The notes below the pieces were generated by a model that did not search any database, was not told the DNA's origin, and worked only from the letters and a program-made list of their open reading frames with translations. Shown here piece after piece: positions 15,612-24,329 of a stretch of 64,000 bases of DNA. Positions within the stretch are counted from its first letter, which is position 1. Each line of letters opens with the position of its first letter. The stretch comes from Micromonospora yangpuensis (GTDB taxonomy: Bacteria; Actinomycetota; Actinomycetes; Mycobacteriales; Micromonosporaceae). The position numbers were made by a program, and so were the translations under genes. The stretch lies in NCBI RefSeq assembly GCF_900091615.1, contig NZ_FMIA01000002.1, positions 3,968,001 through 4,032,000 of the forward strand, read 5' to 3'.

Positions 15612-16015
15612 GCCGACTCCCCCGCGTCGAGCACCGCGATCGCGTTGATCTCGATCAGGTAGTCCGGGTGGACGAAGCGGGACACCTCCACCATGGTGGA
15701 CGCCGGTGGCGGGCCGGTGAAGTACTGCCGGCGTACCCGGTGGATGGTGTCGAAGTGGCCGATGTCGCGGACGTAGACGTCGACCCGCGCGACGTCGTCG
15801 AGGGTGCCGCCGGCGGCCCGCACGGCGGCGTCCAGGTTCCGGCAGACCTGGTGGGTCTGCTCCTCGACGTCGCCGATGCCGGCGATGCCGCCGTCGGCGG
15901 TGCGGGCGGTCATCCCCGAGACGAAGACCAGCCGGCCGGGGCCGGCGACGGTGGCCTGGGCGAAGTGCCCGTTCGGCGGGGCCAGGTCGGGCGAGACAAG
16001 CAGTTCCTTCGGCAT
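15608..16015 (-). CDS. RidA-family (YjgF/YER057c/UK114) protein
   Basis: A 135-aa RidA-type protein; such proteins deaminate reactive enamine or imine intermediates, and one branch acts as 2-aminomuconate deaminase in aromatic degradation. The fold markers VFVSGMTA, QTHQVCRNLDAAVRAAGGTLDDV and VDVYVRDIGHF are present; the terminal region ends EINAIAVLDAG, where canonical RidA has EI-A-A. The key arginine before EI is not in its standard place (YLIEINAIAV), so it may be a non-archetypal member. ATG 16015 has GAGGAC upstream. It overlaps the FAH-family gene by four bases. Confidence 0.85.
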   Translation of the reverse strand: MPKELLVSPDLAPPNGHFAQATVAGPGRLVFVSGMTARTADGGIAGIGDVEEQTHQVCRNLDAAVRAAGGTLDDVARVDVYVRDIGHFDTIHRVRRQYFTGPPPASTMVEVSRFVHPDYLIEINAIAVLDAGESA

Positions 16016-16025
16016 GGCGGTGTCC

Positions 16026-16508
16026 TCAGCGGGCGTCGTCGGTGCTGGTGTACCAGTCGGGTTGGGTCGGATAGTGCGGGCCGTCGTAGACCTCCAGCAG
16101 CACCGACTCCTGCTCGGCCACCGTCGGGCCGTGCACGCTGCCCTTGGGGTTCCAGTAGAACGAGCCGGGCACCAGGGTGATCCCGGTCGGCTGGTAGGTG
16201 TAGCGGCCGGCCAGGCAGTACATGAACTGGTTCGAGGCGTGCGCGTGCGCCGACGGGATGCCGGACCCGGCCTGGAACCGGACCAGGGCGATCGACGCGC
16301 CGGTCTCGTCGTCGCGCCAGAGCATCTTGTGCGACAGCCCGGCCAGCGTCTTGTCCACCCACGCCAGGTCGCCGACGTTGACCATGATCTCCCGGAACCG
16401 GCGCAGCGCCGGATCGCCGTCCACCGGCACGGCCGACCGGTCGGGCAACTCCCCCGAGTACGCCGCCGCGGCGGAGAGGTTGTCGACGGGCGGGATCTCA
16501 GCGGACAT
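16026..16508 (-). CDS. Cupin-domain protein (dihydroxyacetophenone dioxygenase-like)
   Basis: A 160-aa single-domain cupin with metal-binding residues in SAHAHASNQFMYCLAGRYTYQ and a second motif around PKGSVHGP. Its length and the LYEVYDGPHYP ending-like region resemble proteins annotated as 2,4'-dihydroxyacetophenone dioxygenase family, which cleave C-C bonds with oxygen. It could instead be an isomerase or a sensor cupin. Its ATG overlaps the dehydrogenase stop by one base (TGATG). If a dioxygenase, it would be the only oxygen-using step in this operon. Confidence 0.75.
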   Translation of the reverse strand: MSAEIPPVDNLSAAAAYSGELPDRSAVPVDGDPALRRFREIMVNVGDLAWVDKTLAGLSHKMLWRDDETGASIALVRFQAGSGIPSAHAHASNQFMYCLAGRYTYQPTGITLVPGSFYWNPKGSVHGPTVAEQESVLLEVYDGPHYPTQPDWYTSTDDAR

Positions 16509-17650
16509 CAGTGAACTCCTTCGGGTGCCGGTGCCACGGTGCTCGGGGGTTGGTCGGGCAGGCCCAACTCCCCCGCCAGTTGGTGCAGTCGGTCCAGCAG
16601 CGCCCGGTCCAGGGGCGTCCCCCGGTACGCCGACTCGCGCAGCCGCCGCGCGGACCGCTCGCCGGGCAGGGTGACCCGGTCCACCCCGGGCGCGTACGGC
16701 GGCGCGGTCACCTGCCGGCCCAGGGCGGCCAGCCGGGCGGTGAACTCCGCCGGATCGCCGAAGGCCGCCGGATCCAACGCCAGGAAGAAGTGCGCACAGT
16801 CGTTGGGTACGGCGGTGTCGGCGTACAGGCCGCGCACCTGCTGGCCGAAGCCGCCCCCGGAGAGCACCCCGGTCAGCGCGTCGACCATCAGGGCCAGCCC
16901 GAAGCCCTTGTGCCCGGCGGCGGGCAGCAGCATGCCGGCGAGCGCCGCGGCGGGGTCGGTGGTGTCCCGGCCGAGGCTGTCGGTGGCCCAGCCGGTGGGG
17001 ATCTGCCCGCCGGCGGACTCGGCCAGCCGGATCCGGCCCAACGCCACCTCGGACAGGGCGATGTCCAGCACCACCGGCTCACCGTCGACCCCGGCCGGCA
17101 GGCCGAGCGCGACCGGGTTGTTGCCGACCACCGGGTGCCCGCCACCGGGTGCCGGCATCAGCGGTCGGGTGTTCGACATGGCCACCCCGATCAGGCCGGC
17201 CTGGGCGGCCGCGCGGGCGTACCGGCCGGCGGCGCCGAAGTGGAAGGCCCGCCGTACGCTCACCGCCCCGATTCCGAACTCGCGTGCCTTGCCGACCGCC
17301 AGGGCCATGGCCTGGTCGGCGGTGAGCACGCCGAGGGCGTGGCCGGCGTCGAGGACGGCGATCGCGCCGAGGTCGACCACCGGCTCGGCCCGGGTGGCGG
17401 TGCTGACCGAGCCGCTGCGCAGCCGGTCGAGGTACATCGGGACCAGCATCACGCCGTGCGACGGCACCCCACGACGGTCGGCGTCGACAAGCGACTCGGC
17501 GACCGTGGCGGCGGCGGGACGGGGTAGGCCGGTGGCCGCGAGCAGCCCACCGACCAGGGTGGTCAGCCAGTCGCTGTCGACCCGTACCCGGCCGGTCGGC
17601 GCGGCCGGGTCGGCGCGCACCGCTGTCGGACTCCCGGACCCTCGTTGCAT
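16508..17650 (-). CDS. Malate/L-lactate dehydrogenase (Ldh) family oxidoreductase
   Basis: A 380-aa NAD(P)-dependent oxidoreductase of the Ldh/ureidoglycolate/sulfolactate dehydrogenase family, unrelated to classic malate dehydrogenase. Markers: SLVDADRRGVPSHGVMLVPMYLDRL (with the catalytic His), VRRAFHFGAAGRYA, MSNTRPLMPAPGG, GNNPVALGLPA and AAGHKGFGLALMVDALTG. I use ATG 17650, preceded by AGGGGAAC; the frame is open further upstream but has no such signal. First gene of the catabolic operon; its substrate is probably a 2-hydroxy or 2-keto acid. Confidence 0.88.
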   Translation of the reverse strand: MQRGSGSPTAVRADPAAPTGRVRVDSDWLTTLVGGLLAATGLPRPAAATVAESLVDADRRGVPSHGVMLVPMYLDRLRSGSVSTATRAEPVVDLGAIAVLDAGHALGVLTADQAMALAVGKAREFGIGAVSVRRAFHFGAAGRYARAAAQAGLIGVAMSNTRPLMPAPGGGHPVVGNNPVALGLPAGVDGEPVVLDIALSEVALGRIRLAESAGGQIPTGWATDSLGRDTTDPAAALAGMLLPAAGHKGFGLALMVDALTGVLSGGGFGQQVRGLYADTAVPNDCAHFFLALDPAAFGDPAEFTARLAALGRQVTAPPYAPGVDRVTLPGERSARRLRESAYRGTPLDRALLDRLHQLAGELGLPDQPPSTVAPAPEGVH

Positions 17651-17928
17651 GGCGGCCGTTCCCCTGCCCCTGGTGCGGATCCCACCGGCCGCAGTGGATG
17701 GTCGGCGGCGCGGGTGGACCACGTCCGGTTCGGACGTTGGCCGAAGGGTAACCGCCCGACCGGTGTCCCCAGCAGGAAGGATGCAGATCCGTTCGCCCTG
17801 GCGGGCCGCCGTCAGCGCACCGTGACCGGGCTCTCGCGCAGCGGGGTCGGTCGGGCCCGACCACGGTCGGCCCCAGGCCGGGCGGTGACGGGTCCCCGGC
17901 GGCGGGCCGGACGGCGGCGGGTGCCCGC

Positions 17929-18525
17929 TCAGGCGGCGAGTCCGGCGGCGCCGAAGGAGACCGAGAAGCGCTTGCACCAGATGGAGACGCTGGTCAGCGC
18001 GGTCAGGTCGACGCTCGCGGGAATGTCGTAGGCCTGGGTGCCCCGGTTGCCCTTGAGTCGGCCCAGCTCCACCCACTCGCCGTCGTCGAAGACCCGCCAG
18101 CCGGCGACGCCGGGCAGCACCGGCTGGTCGGTCAGCCAGACCCGCAGATCCGGACCGTTGCTGGTGGCGAGGTCACGCAGGACGAGCTGACGGCGACCGT
18201 CGGGCAGCTCGACCACCTGGGCGACGCCACTGGTGTCGTGCTCGTGGGTGACGAACTCCCCGGCGGCCAGCAACCGGTTGCCCGTCCGGGTCGGCGAGGG
18301 CTCGACGGGGGTGGGCACGGCGGTCGGGGACGCGGCGGTCGCCGGTTCGGCGGGACCGGACGGCAGGGACGCGGGCGGGCCGTCGACCACCGGGACCGCC
18401 TCGTCGACCACCGTCTCGGTGACCAGTTTCCACGGTTGGAACCAGTAGAGCCCGAAGACCGCGCCGAGCACGACGGCGAGGGTGACGGTCCAGATCAACG
18501 GCTTGCTGCGCGGCGATTTCGACAC
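17929..18525 (-). CDS. Membrane-anchored DM13-domain protein
   Basis: A 198-aa protein with one N-terminal membrane helix (about residues 10-28), a Pro/Thr/Ala-rich linker (residues 45-80) and a C-terminal DM13 domain carrying THEHDTSGVAQVVEL, GPDLRVWL, LGRLKGNRGTQAYDIP and SIWCKRFSVSFG. DM13 domains are proposed redox or cytochrome-like electron-transfer modules with a conserved cysteine, present here in WCKRF. ATG 18525 lies 85 bp after the siderophore-interacting protein gene and in the same direction, so read-through from the iron operon is possible. Confidence 0.85.
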   Translation of the reverse strand: MSKSPRSKPLIWTVTLAVVLGAVFGLYWFQPWKLVTETVVDEAVPVVDGPPASLPSGPAEPATAASPTAVPTPVEPSPTRTGNRLLAAGEFVTHEHDTSGVAQVVELPDGRRQLVLRDLATSNGPDLRVWLTDQPVLPGVAGWRVFDDGEWVELGRLKGNRGTQAYDIPASVDLTALTSVSIWCKRFSVSFGAAGLAA

Positions 18526-18609
18526 GCCGGTCAGCGTACGGCCCCTTGGTGCCGTCCCTTGCGGACGTTCACCGTCGGTGCCCCCTGCGGGTACGGTCCG
18601 GCACCGGAG

Positions 18610-19509
18610 TCAGGCGGCCCGGCCGTGCCGCCAGTAGCCCATGAAGGCCACCGCGCTGCGGTCCATCCCGCAGTCGACCACCAGGTGCCGACGCAGGGTA
18701 CGGATCACGCCGGCCTCCCCGGCCAGCCACGCGTACAGCGGCACCGCCGTCGGCGGGGTCGGGCACTCCCAGAGGATCTCGGTGTCCACGTCCACCTCGG
18801 CGATCAGCGACGCACCGACGGGCTGCCGGTCGGCCAGCAACCGGCCGGCGGCCTCCCGGACCGCCGGGACCAGGCGGCTGCCGTGCTCGGCGTCGCCCCG
18901 GGTCAGCCAGGTGACCTCGACCCCCGGTGGCGTCAGCAGCGGCAGGGCGTCGGTCGACTCGGGCACCTCCAGCAGCACCCGGCCCCGGGCGTCCAGCGGC
19001 AGCCGTTCCAGGATGGCGCTGATCGCCGGCACCGCCGTCTCGTCCCCGGCCAGCAGCAGCTCTCCGCTGGTCGGGGGCCGGAACTCGATGCCGCCGTGGT
19101 CGCCGTCGTAGCCGGCGTCCGGGCCGACGATGGCGACCTCGTCGCCGGGGCGTACCCGACGGGCCCAGCGGGTGGCCGGGCCGCCGTCGCCGTGCAGGAC
19201 CAGGTCGACGTCGAGCTCACCGAGTTGCGCCCGGACCGCGCGCGCGGTGTACGTGCGGATCGGGTTGCGGCGGTGCTCGGGCAGGGCCCGCCACTGCGCG
19301 TACCAGTCGGGGCCCTGCGGCAGGTACACCCCACGCTGTCCGGGCAGCGGCAGGGCCAGCTTGATCCGCTGGTCGTAGCCGTTGTCGGCGAAGCGGTCCA
19401 GGTCGGCACCGGTGAAGGTGACCCGGACGAAGGAGGGGCTGAGCCGACGCACCGCGCGAACTTCCACGGTGAACAGGCGCCACGGCGTGATGGGCAGGGT
19501 CTGGGTCAT
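18610..19509 (-). CDS. Siderophore-interacting protein (ferric reductase)
   Basis: A 299-aa SIP/ViuB-family flavoprotein that reduces ferric siderophore in the cytoplasm to release iron. It has the N-terminal FAD-binding barrel (RTYTARAVR with the flavin arginine and tyrosine) and the C-terminal SIP domain ([38 protein letters not shown] and [10 protein letters not shown]). It is the last gene of the iron operon that begins at 23506, after a 39-bp gap, and so provides the release step after uptake. Confidence 0.93.
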   Translation of the reverse strand: MTQTLPITPWRLFTVEVRAVRRLSPSFVRVTFTGADLDRFADNGYDQRIKLALPLPGQRGVYLPQGPDWYAQWRALPEHRRNPIRTYTARAVRAQLGELDVDLVLHGDGGPATRWARRVRPGDEVAIVGPDAGYDGDHGGIEFRPPTSGELLLAGDETAVPAISAILERLPLDARGRVLLEVPESTDALPLLTPPGVEVTWLTRGDAEHGSRLVPAVREAAGRLLADRQPVGASLIAEVDVDTEILWECPTPPTAVPLYAWLAGEAGVIRTLRRHLVVDCGMDRSAVAFMGYWRHGRAA

Positions 19510-19548
19510 GGGTTCTTCCTGTGCGGGATCCGGCGCACGGGCGCGCGC

Positions 19549-21657
19549 CTATCGGGGACCGGTCGCCACGGCGCGTGAACGCCACAGCAACCAGACGAAG
19601 TAGGGGGTGCCGATCATGGCGGTGACCAGGCCGGCGGGGATCTGGGCGGGGGCGATGACGGTCCGGCCGACGGTGTCGGCGAGGCTGACCAGGACGGCAC
19701 CGAGCAGGGCGGCGACCGGCAGTACCCGGGTGTGCCGGGCACCGACCAGGGCGCGGGCGGCGTGCGGCGCGACCAGGCCGACGAAACCGATCACCCCGAC
19801 GGCGGAGACCGCGGTGGAGGTCAGCAGGGCCGCGGCGGCCAACGCGACCAGCCGGGTGCGTTCCAGCCGGACGCCCAGCACCCGTGGGGTGTCGTCGTCG
19901 AGGGCGAGCAGGTCCAGCTCCCGGCGGGCCGCCAGCACCGCCGGGGTGAGCACCACCAGGGCGATCGCCACCGGCAGCACCTGGCCGGCGGTACGGCCGT
20001 AGGTGGAGCCGGAGAGCCAGGTCAACGCCTTGCCGGTGTTGTACGGGTCGAACGCGACGATCAGGAAGGTGATCACCGCCATGCCGCCCTGCCAGGCGCC
20101 GAAGCCGATCAGCACGAGCCGGTCGGAGCTGAGGCCGCCCCGCCAGGCGGTGGCGTAGACCAGGGTGAACGCCAGCATCGCGCCGATGCCGGCGACCCCG
20201 GAGACGGCCCACACCCCGGCGGCCGGCAGGAAGGTCAGCAACGCCACCGCGCCCACTCCGGCGCCGGCGGTGATGCCGAGGATGCCGGGTTCGGCCAGCG
20301 GGTTGCGGCAGACCGCCTGAACGGTGGTGCCGGCGACCGCCAGGGCCACCCCGGCCAGGGCCGCCGCCGCGACGCGTGGCCAGCGCTGGTCCAGTACGAA
20401 GGTGTAGCCGGTCCCGGTGCGGCCCTGCACCCAGTTGACGATGTCACCGAGCAGTACCCAGGTGTCGCCGAGCAGCATCCCGACGGCCAGCGCCGTGACG
20501 ACGAGCGCGACGCCGCAGCCCACCACCAGGCGGTGGAACCGGGCGGACCGCACGGCGGCGTGGCCACCGGGGGGACGGCGGGTCGGGCCGGCGTCGCGGT
20601 GCCGGCGGGCCAGCCAGATCAGGATGGCCGCGCCGAGCAGCGTGGTGACCACGCCGGTGGGGATGTCCACCCCGGCCTGCCCGCCCATCACCGCGCGCAG
20701 CAGCACGTCCGAGCCGAGCACGATGATGACGCCGGCGATGCCGGAGAGCGGCAGCAGGATGCGGTGCCGGTGCACCCCGGGGAAGACGGGGGCGAGCAGC
20801 CGGACGATCACCGGGGCGCAGAGGCCGACGAAACCCACCGGCCCGGTCAGGGTCACCGCGACGGCGGAGAGCAGCACGGCCAGCAGGGTCACCAGCAGTC
20901 GGGTACGCCGCACGTCCAGCCCGAGCACGGTGGCGGTGTCGTCGCCGAGGGCGAGGATGTCCAGGCGGTGCCCGAGCAACAGCAACGCGCCGACCGCGAC
21001 GGCGATCACCGGGGCGAGCTGGGTCAGGGCGTGCAGGTCACTCTGCACGAGCGAGCCGTTGCCCCAGGCGAACAGGCCGATGGTGCCCTGTTCGAACAGG
21101 AGCAGCAGAAGCATGGTCAGGCTGTTGAGCGCCAACGCGATGGCCGAGCCGGCCAGGATGAGGCGGGTGGTGCTGGCCTGGCCGCCGGCGGCGAGCGCCA
21201 TCACCAGGGCGGCGGCCACCAGCCCACCGCCGAGGGCGAGGCCACCGGCGGGCAGCACCGGCAGGGTGATGCCGAAGGCCGCCACGCCCACGATGGCCAG
21301 GTGCGCTCCGGCGTTCACCGCGAGGGTGTCCGGGGAGGCCAGCGGGTTGCGGGCGATGGACTGCAGGGCGGCACCGGCGAAGCCCAGGGCGATGCCGATG
21401 GCCAGTCCGGTGAGCAGCCGGGGCAGCCGGGAGGCGACCAGGACCCGGGCCGTCTCGTCGTCGCCGCCGGTGGCGAGCCGGAGCAGGTCCAGCGCGCCGA
21501 CCGAGGAGGTCCCCTGGGTGAGGTGGACCGCGGCGACCACGATCAGGACGGCGGTGGCCAGCACGAAGGCGGCCACGATCCGGGTGGCGGGGGGCCTGCC
21601 GACCGGGGCCGGCCGGGTGGCCGGCTCCGGTGCGGCGGGTTTGAGCAGCTGGTTCAC
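19549..21657 (-). CDS. Fused two-domain ferric-siderophore ABC permease (FhuB type)
   Basis: A 702-aa protein containing two complete FecCD permease domains in one chain, about residues 25-345 and 365-690, each with about nine to ten membrane helices. Both halves show the family sequence around ARNPLASPDTLAVNAGA and CRNPLAEPGILGITAGAG and the late GPVGFVGLCAP / GVIGFVGLVAPH segment that contacts the ATPase. Most actinobacteria use two separate permeases; a fused one is known from FhuB. GTG 21657 overlaps the binding-protein stop by four bases. Confidence 0.93.
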   Translation of the reverse strand: MNQLLKPAAPEPATRPAPVGRPPATRIVAAFVLATAVLIVVAAVHLTQGTSSVGALDLLRLATGGDDETARVLVASRLPRLLTGLAIGIALGFAGAALQSIARNPLASPDTLAVNAGAHLAIVGVAAFGITLPVLPAGGLALGGGLVAAALVMALAAGGQASTTRLILAGSAIALALNSLTMLLLLLFEQGTIGLFAWGNGSLVQSDLHALTQLAPVIAVAVGALLLLGHRLDILALGDDTATVLGLDVRRTRLLVTLLAVLLSAVAVTLTGPVGFVGLCAPVIVRLLAPVFPGVHRHRILLPLSGIAGVIIVLGSDVLLRAVMGGQAGVDIPTGVVTTLLGAAILIWLARRHRDAGPTRRPPGGHAAVRSARFHRLVVGCGVALVVTALAVGMLLGDTWVLLGDIVNWVQGRTGTGYTFVLDQRWPRVAAAALAGVALAVAGTTVQAVCRNPLAEPGILGITAGAGVGAVALLTFLPAAGVWAVSGVAGIGAMLAFTLVYATAWRGGLSSDRLVLIGFGAWQGGMAVITFLIVAFDPYNTGKALTWLSGSTYGRTAGQVLPVAIALVVLTPAVLAARRELDLLALDDDTPRVLGVRLERTRLVALAAAALLTSTAVSAVGVIGFVGLVAPHAARALVGARHTRVLPVAALLGAVLVSLADTVGRTVIAPAQIPAGLVTAMIGTPYFVWLLWRSRAVATGPR

Positions 21658-22640
21658 ACCGTGTAGACCTTGACGAGCTCGTCAAGGTACTGCTTGCCGG
21701 AGAGCGGGCCACCGAAGGTCCAGATCCCGTCGGGCATCCGGTGCAGGTTGCCCTGCTTGACGAAGGCGAAGGAGGTCCAGATGGCGTTGCTGTTCAGGCC
21801 GTCGGCGAAGACGTCCCCGCCGTCGGAGGCGTTGTAGAAGAAGTGCAGGTCCTGGTCCTTGAGGTTGGTCAGCCCCTCGACGTCGGTCTGCCCGAGCCCC
21901 CACGCCTTGTCGACCTCACCGGTCCAGGCGTTCTTCAGGCCGAGCTGCAGCCCGATCTGGGAGACCAGCGCACCCTGACCGAACATCCGGATGGAGATGG
22001 TGCTGCCTTCCTTCCAGCCGTCGGCGATGGCGAAGGACTTTCCGGCGGCGCCGGCGTCGGCGATCTTCTTCTTGCCGTCGGCGATCGCCGCGTCGAAGTC
22101 GGTGAGCAGCTTCTCCGCCTCCGCCGTCTTGCCGACGGCGGTGGCGATCATGTTCAGGTCGGAGCGCATCCGGCCCAGGTTGTCGGTGGCGTCGCTGCCC
22201 TTGGTGACCACCACCGGCACGTACTTCTCCAGCTGGTCGATGAGGGTGGCGCCCCGGTCGGAGCCCAGCACCACCAGGTCGGGCTCCAGGGCGACGATCG
22301 AGTCGACGCTCGGCTCGGCCCGGGTGCCGACGTCCTTGACGCTGGCGTCGAGCTTGGCGGCGGTCACCCAGGTGGCGTACCCCTTGGGGTCGGCGACACC
22401 GACGGGCATCACGCCCAGGCTGACCAGCATCTCGGCCTCGCCCCACTCCAGGCCGACGACCTTGGTCGCCGGGGCGTCCAGGGTGACGGCCTTGCCCCGG
22501 CTGTCGGTGACGGTGACCGGACCGCCGGCGGCGGCGCTGGTCGGCGTCTCGGCCGGGGCGTTCTCGGTGGTGCCGCAGGCGCTGACCAGCAGTGCGGTCA
22601 GAGCGGCGACCAGGACGGTGGCACGGGTACGGTTCATCAC
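21654..22640 (-). CDS. Ferric-siderophore-binding lipoprotein
   Basis: A 328-aa solute-binding protein of the FecB/FhuD type. A lipobox (LLVSAC, cysteine near residue 22) follows a signal sequence, so it is anchored outside the membrane. The mature part has the class III two-lobe pattern: VTDSRGKAVTLDAPATKVVGLEWGEAEML, then EPDLVVLGSDRGATLIDQLEKYVPVVV and the LHFFYNASDGGD region. The gene lies 32 bp after the ATPase gene and overlaps the permease start. Confidence 0.92.
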   Translation of the reverse strand: MMNRTRATVLVAALTALLVSACGTTENAPAETPTSAAAGGPVTVTDSRGKAVTLDAPATKVVGLEWGEAEMLVSLGVMPVGVADPKGYATWVTAAKLDASVKDVGTRAEPSVDSIVALEPDLVVLGSDRGATLIDQLEKYVPVVVTKGSDATDNLGRMRSDLNMIATAVGKTAEAEKLLTDFDAAIADGKKKIADAGAAGKSFAIADGWKEGSTISIRMFGQGALVSQIGLQLGLKNAWTGEVDKAWGLGQTDVEGLTNLKDQDLHFFYNASDGGDVFADGLNSNAIWTSFAFVKQGNLHRMPDGIWTFGGPLSGKQYLDELVKVYTV

Positions 22641-22672
22641 TGTCTTTCTGCTTCTGCGTGGGATGGGGGTGT

Positions 22673-23506
22673 TCAGGCGGGGAGACGGACGCTGTGCCGC
22701 CCCACCGGTCGGGTCGACAGCAGTCCGGTCGACGGGTCGATGCTCACCTCGATGCGGATGCCGTACGTCTCGGTGAGGGCGGCCTCGGTGAAGACCTCGG
22801 CGGGGGTGCCGGTGGCCCGGACCCGCCCGCCGTGCAGCAGCACCACCTCGTCAGCCACGGCGGCGGCCTGGTTGAGGTCGTGCAGGACGACCCCGACGGC
22901 GACGGCGTGCTCGTCGGCCAGGTCACGCATCAGGTCGAGGATCTCCACCTGGTAGCGCAGGTCCAGGAAGGTGGTGGGCTCGTCGAGCAGCAGTACCGGG
23001 GTGTCCTGGGCCAGGCAGGTCGCCAGCCACACCCGCTGCAGCTCGCCGCCGGAGAGTTCGTCGACCGGCCGGTCGGCCATCGCGGTCACGCCGGTGACCG
23101 TCATCGCCCGGGCGACCATGGCGGGGCCGTCGGGGTCGGCGGCCCGCCACCGGCCCCGGTACGGATGCCGGCCGTAGCCGACCACGTCCCGGACGGTGAT
23201 CCCGCTGGGCACGGGGCGGCTCTGCGCCAGCAGGGTGACCCGGCGGGCGAACTCCCGGGCCGGCAGCTCGCCGGCGGCGGTGCCGTCGCCGAGCAGCACC
23301 TCACCACCGGCCACCGGGTGCAGCCGGGCCAGCGCCCGCAGCAGGGTCGACTTGCCGCTGCCGTTCGGGCCGACCAGGGCCGTCACCGCGCTGGGGCGTA
23401 GCCTGATCGCGGCATCGTGGACCACGACGGTGCCGTGGTACCCCAGCCGCAGATCCACCCCGCGCAGGCCCACGGCAGGGTCGATCGGCTCTTCACCGTT
23501 GGACAT
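22673..23506 (-). CDS. Ferric-siderophore ABC transporter ATPase (FepC type)
   Basis: A 277-aa ATPase with Walker A GPNGSGKST, Q-loop LAQSRPVP, signature LSGGELQRVWLA, Walker B VLLLDEPTTFLD and the H-loop VLHDLNQA typical of iron-chelate uptake ATPases. First gene of the operon 23506 to 18610: ATPase, binding protein, fused permease, reductase. An iron box ends two bases before the ATG at 23506, so the message is probably leaderless; no ribosome binding site is visible. This points to repression when iron is plentiful. Confidence 0.92.
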   Translation of the reverse strand: MSNGEEPIDPAVGLRGVDLRLGYHGTVVVHDAAIRLRPSAVTALVGPNGSGKSTLLRALARLHPVAGGEVLLGDGTAAGELPAREFARRVTLLAQSRPVPSGITVRDVVGYGRHPYRGRWRAADPDGPAMVARAMTVTGVTAMADRPVDELSGGELQRVWLATCLAQDTPVLLLDEPTTFLDLRYQVEILDLMRDLADEHAVAVGVVLHDLNQAAAVADEVVLLHGGRVRATGTPAEVFTEAALTETYGIRIEVSIDPSTGLLSTRPVGRHSVRLPA

Positions 23507-23508
23507 GC

Positions 23509-23543
23509 GGTTAGGCTAGCCTAACCTTGCCGCCGGGTGTCAA
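23509..23543 (-). promoter_or_regulatory. Iron box and promoter of siderophore uptake operon
   Basis: GGTTAGGCTAGCCTAACC (23509-23526) is a perfect 18-bp palindrome matching the DmdR/IdeR iron-box consensus TTAGGTTAGGCTAACCTAA. On the minus strand a consensus TTGACA (23543-23538) precedes it by 11 bases and TAGCCT (23518-23513) inside the box can act as the -10. The box ends two bases before the ATG, implying a leaderless transcript whose -10 is covered by the repressor. Confidence 0.85.
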
Positions 23544-23653
23544 GAAGGGGGTCGACACCCCGGACGAACCCGCTCACGAGGCCCTCGGCCGGATCTCTGT
23601 GGGAAGCTGGAGCCGGCCTGCAGGCTGGCGCGACGCGGAGGGAGACGGGCCGG

Positions 23654-23911
23654 ATGATCAAGACGCTGCGTCCCAGGGACTACGACGAGGCGATCTACAT
23701 CGGCCACTACTTCTGCGAGGGCTTCACGGTGGTCATGGACCTGACCGGGTTGACCAGCGAGCAGGCCCGCTCCTTCGTCGACTTCGCCTCCGGCCTGGTG
23801 ATCGGCCGCGACGGCGGGATGGAGCGGGTGGCACCCCGGGTCTTCGTGCTGCGACAGCCAGCCGGCCGGCCGGTGTCCGTCGTCAACCCACCCGCGACCA
23901 CTCCGGCCTGA
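23654..23911 (+). CDS. Short SepF-like protein
   Basis: An 85-aa protein matching the SepF core: VxxPRxYDEAIYIGHYF, GFTVVMDLTGL, QARSFVDFASGLVIG, then a GGMERV and VFVLRQP strand. SepF ties FtsZ filaments to the membrane during division, using an N-terminal amphipathic helix that this short protein lacks, so it resembles the extra SepF-like proteins (Sfl) of actinobacteria. ATG 23654 follows GGAGGGAG; the longer frame to 23537 has no such signal. It is divergent from the iron operon; no functional link is implied. Confidence 0.75.
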   Translation: MIKTLRPRDYDEAIYIGHYFCEGFTVVMDLTGLTSEQARSFVDFASGLVIGRDGGMERVAPRVFVLRQPAGRPVSVVNPPATTPA

Positions 23912-24329
23912 CCCCCGCCACGCAGCGCCTGCGCGCCCCGGTCAGCGGACACCCAGCCTGGCCGGACGGCCGGACGGCCACGATGGACGGTCCCGTGACC
24001 CATCGTGGCCGCGCCGCAGCCGCCCCCGCCGACGTGCGGCGCGGGTCGACCGAGGGCGGGCACAGCTTCGCCGGACCTGCCGGAATGGATCCACCCCCGC
24101 TCCGACAGAACCGGCGACGCCGCCCGACCCGTCCCCCCGGGCGGGCCGGTCGTCGAACTGTTCGACTCCCCCCACTCGCGCAACAGGCGTTGAGCAAAAA
24201 CCCGAACCGCTCAACGCTTGTTGCTCAAGTACGGCGAGCATACGCTCACGTTCGGTAGAGATGTCAACACCTGTTTATCCGGCAGCGATACCTGCGACAC
24301 TGTTGTTCACGCCGGGGAGGGACACAGTC
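23912..24329. other. 418-bp intergenic region with a long inverted repeat
   Basis: No convincing gene. It is GC-rich up to 24180, then holds an inverted repeat and an AT-richer stretch (about 24196-24310) that probably contains the promoter of the XRE-regulator operon starting at 24330. Confidence 0.6.
24180..24224. promoter_or_regulatory. 16-bp inverted repeat upstream of XRE operon
   Basis: GCAACAGGCGTTGAGC (24180-24195) and GCTCAACGCTTGTTGC (24209-24224) pair over 16 positions with one G-T wobble and a 13-base A-rich loop. Lying 106 bp before the XRE gene, it is either an operator for that regulator (half-site TTGAGCAA / TTGCTCAA) or a terminator of upstream transcription. Confidence 0.5.

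Noticed and set aside
19549..21657. Fusion of two permease halves as a sequencing error
   Set aside because: Two-domain FecCD permeases such as FhuB exist and the frame is clean throughout.
19732..21666. 644-aa plus-strand open frame opposite the fused permease
   Set aside because: Composition is a G/Q/H-rich mirror of the permease codons and no motif is visible.
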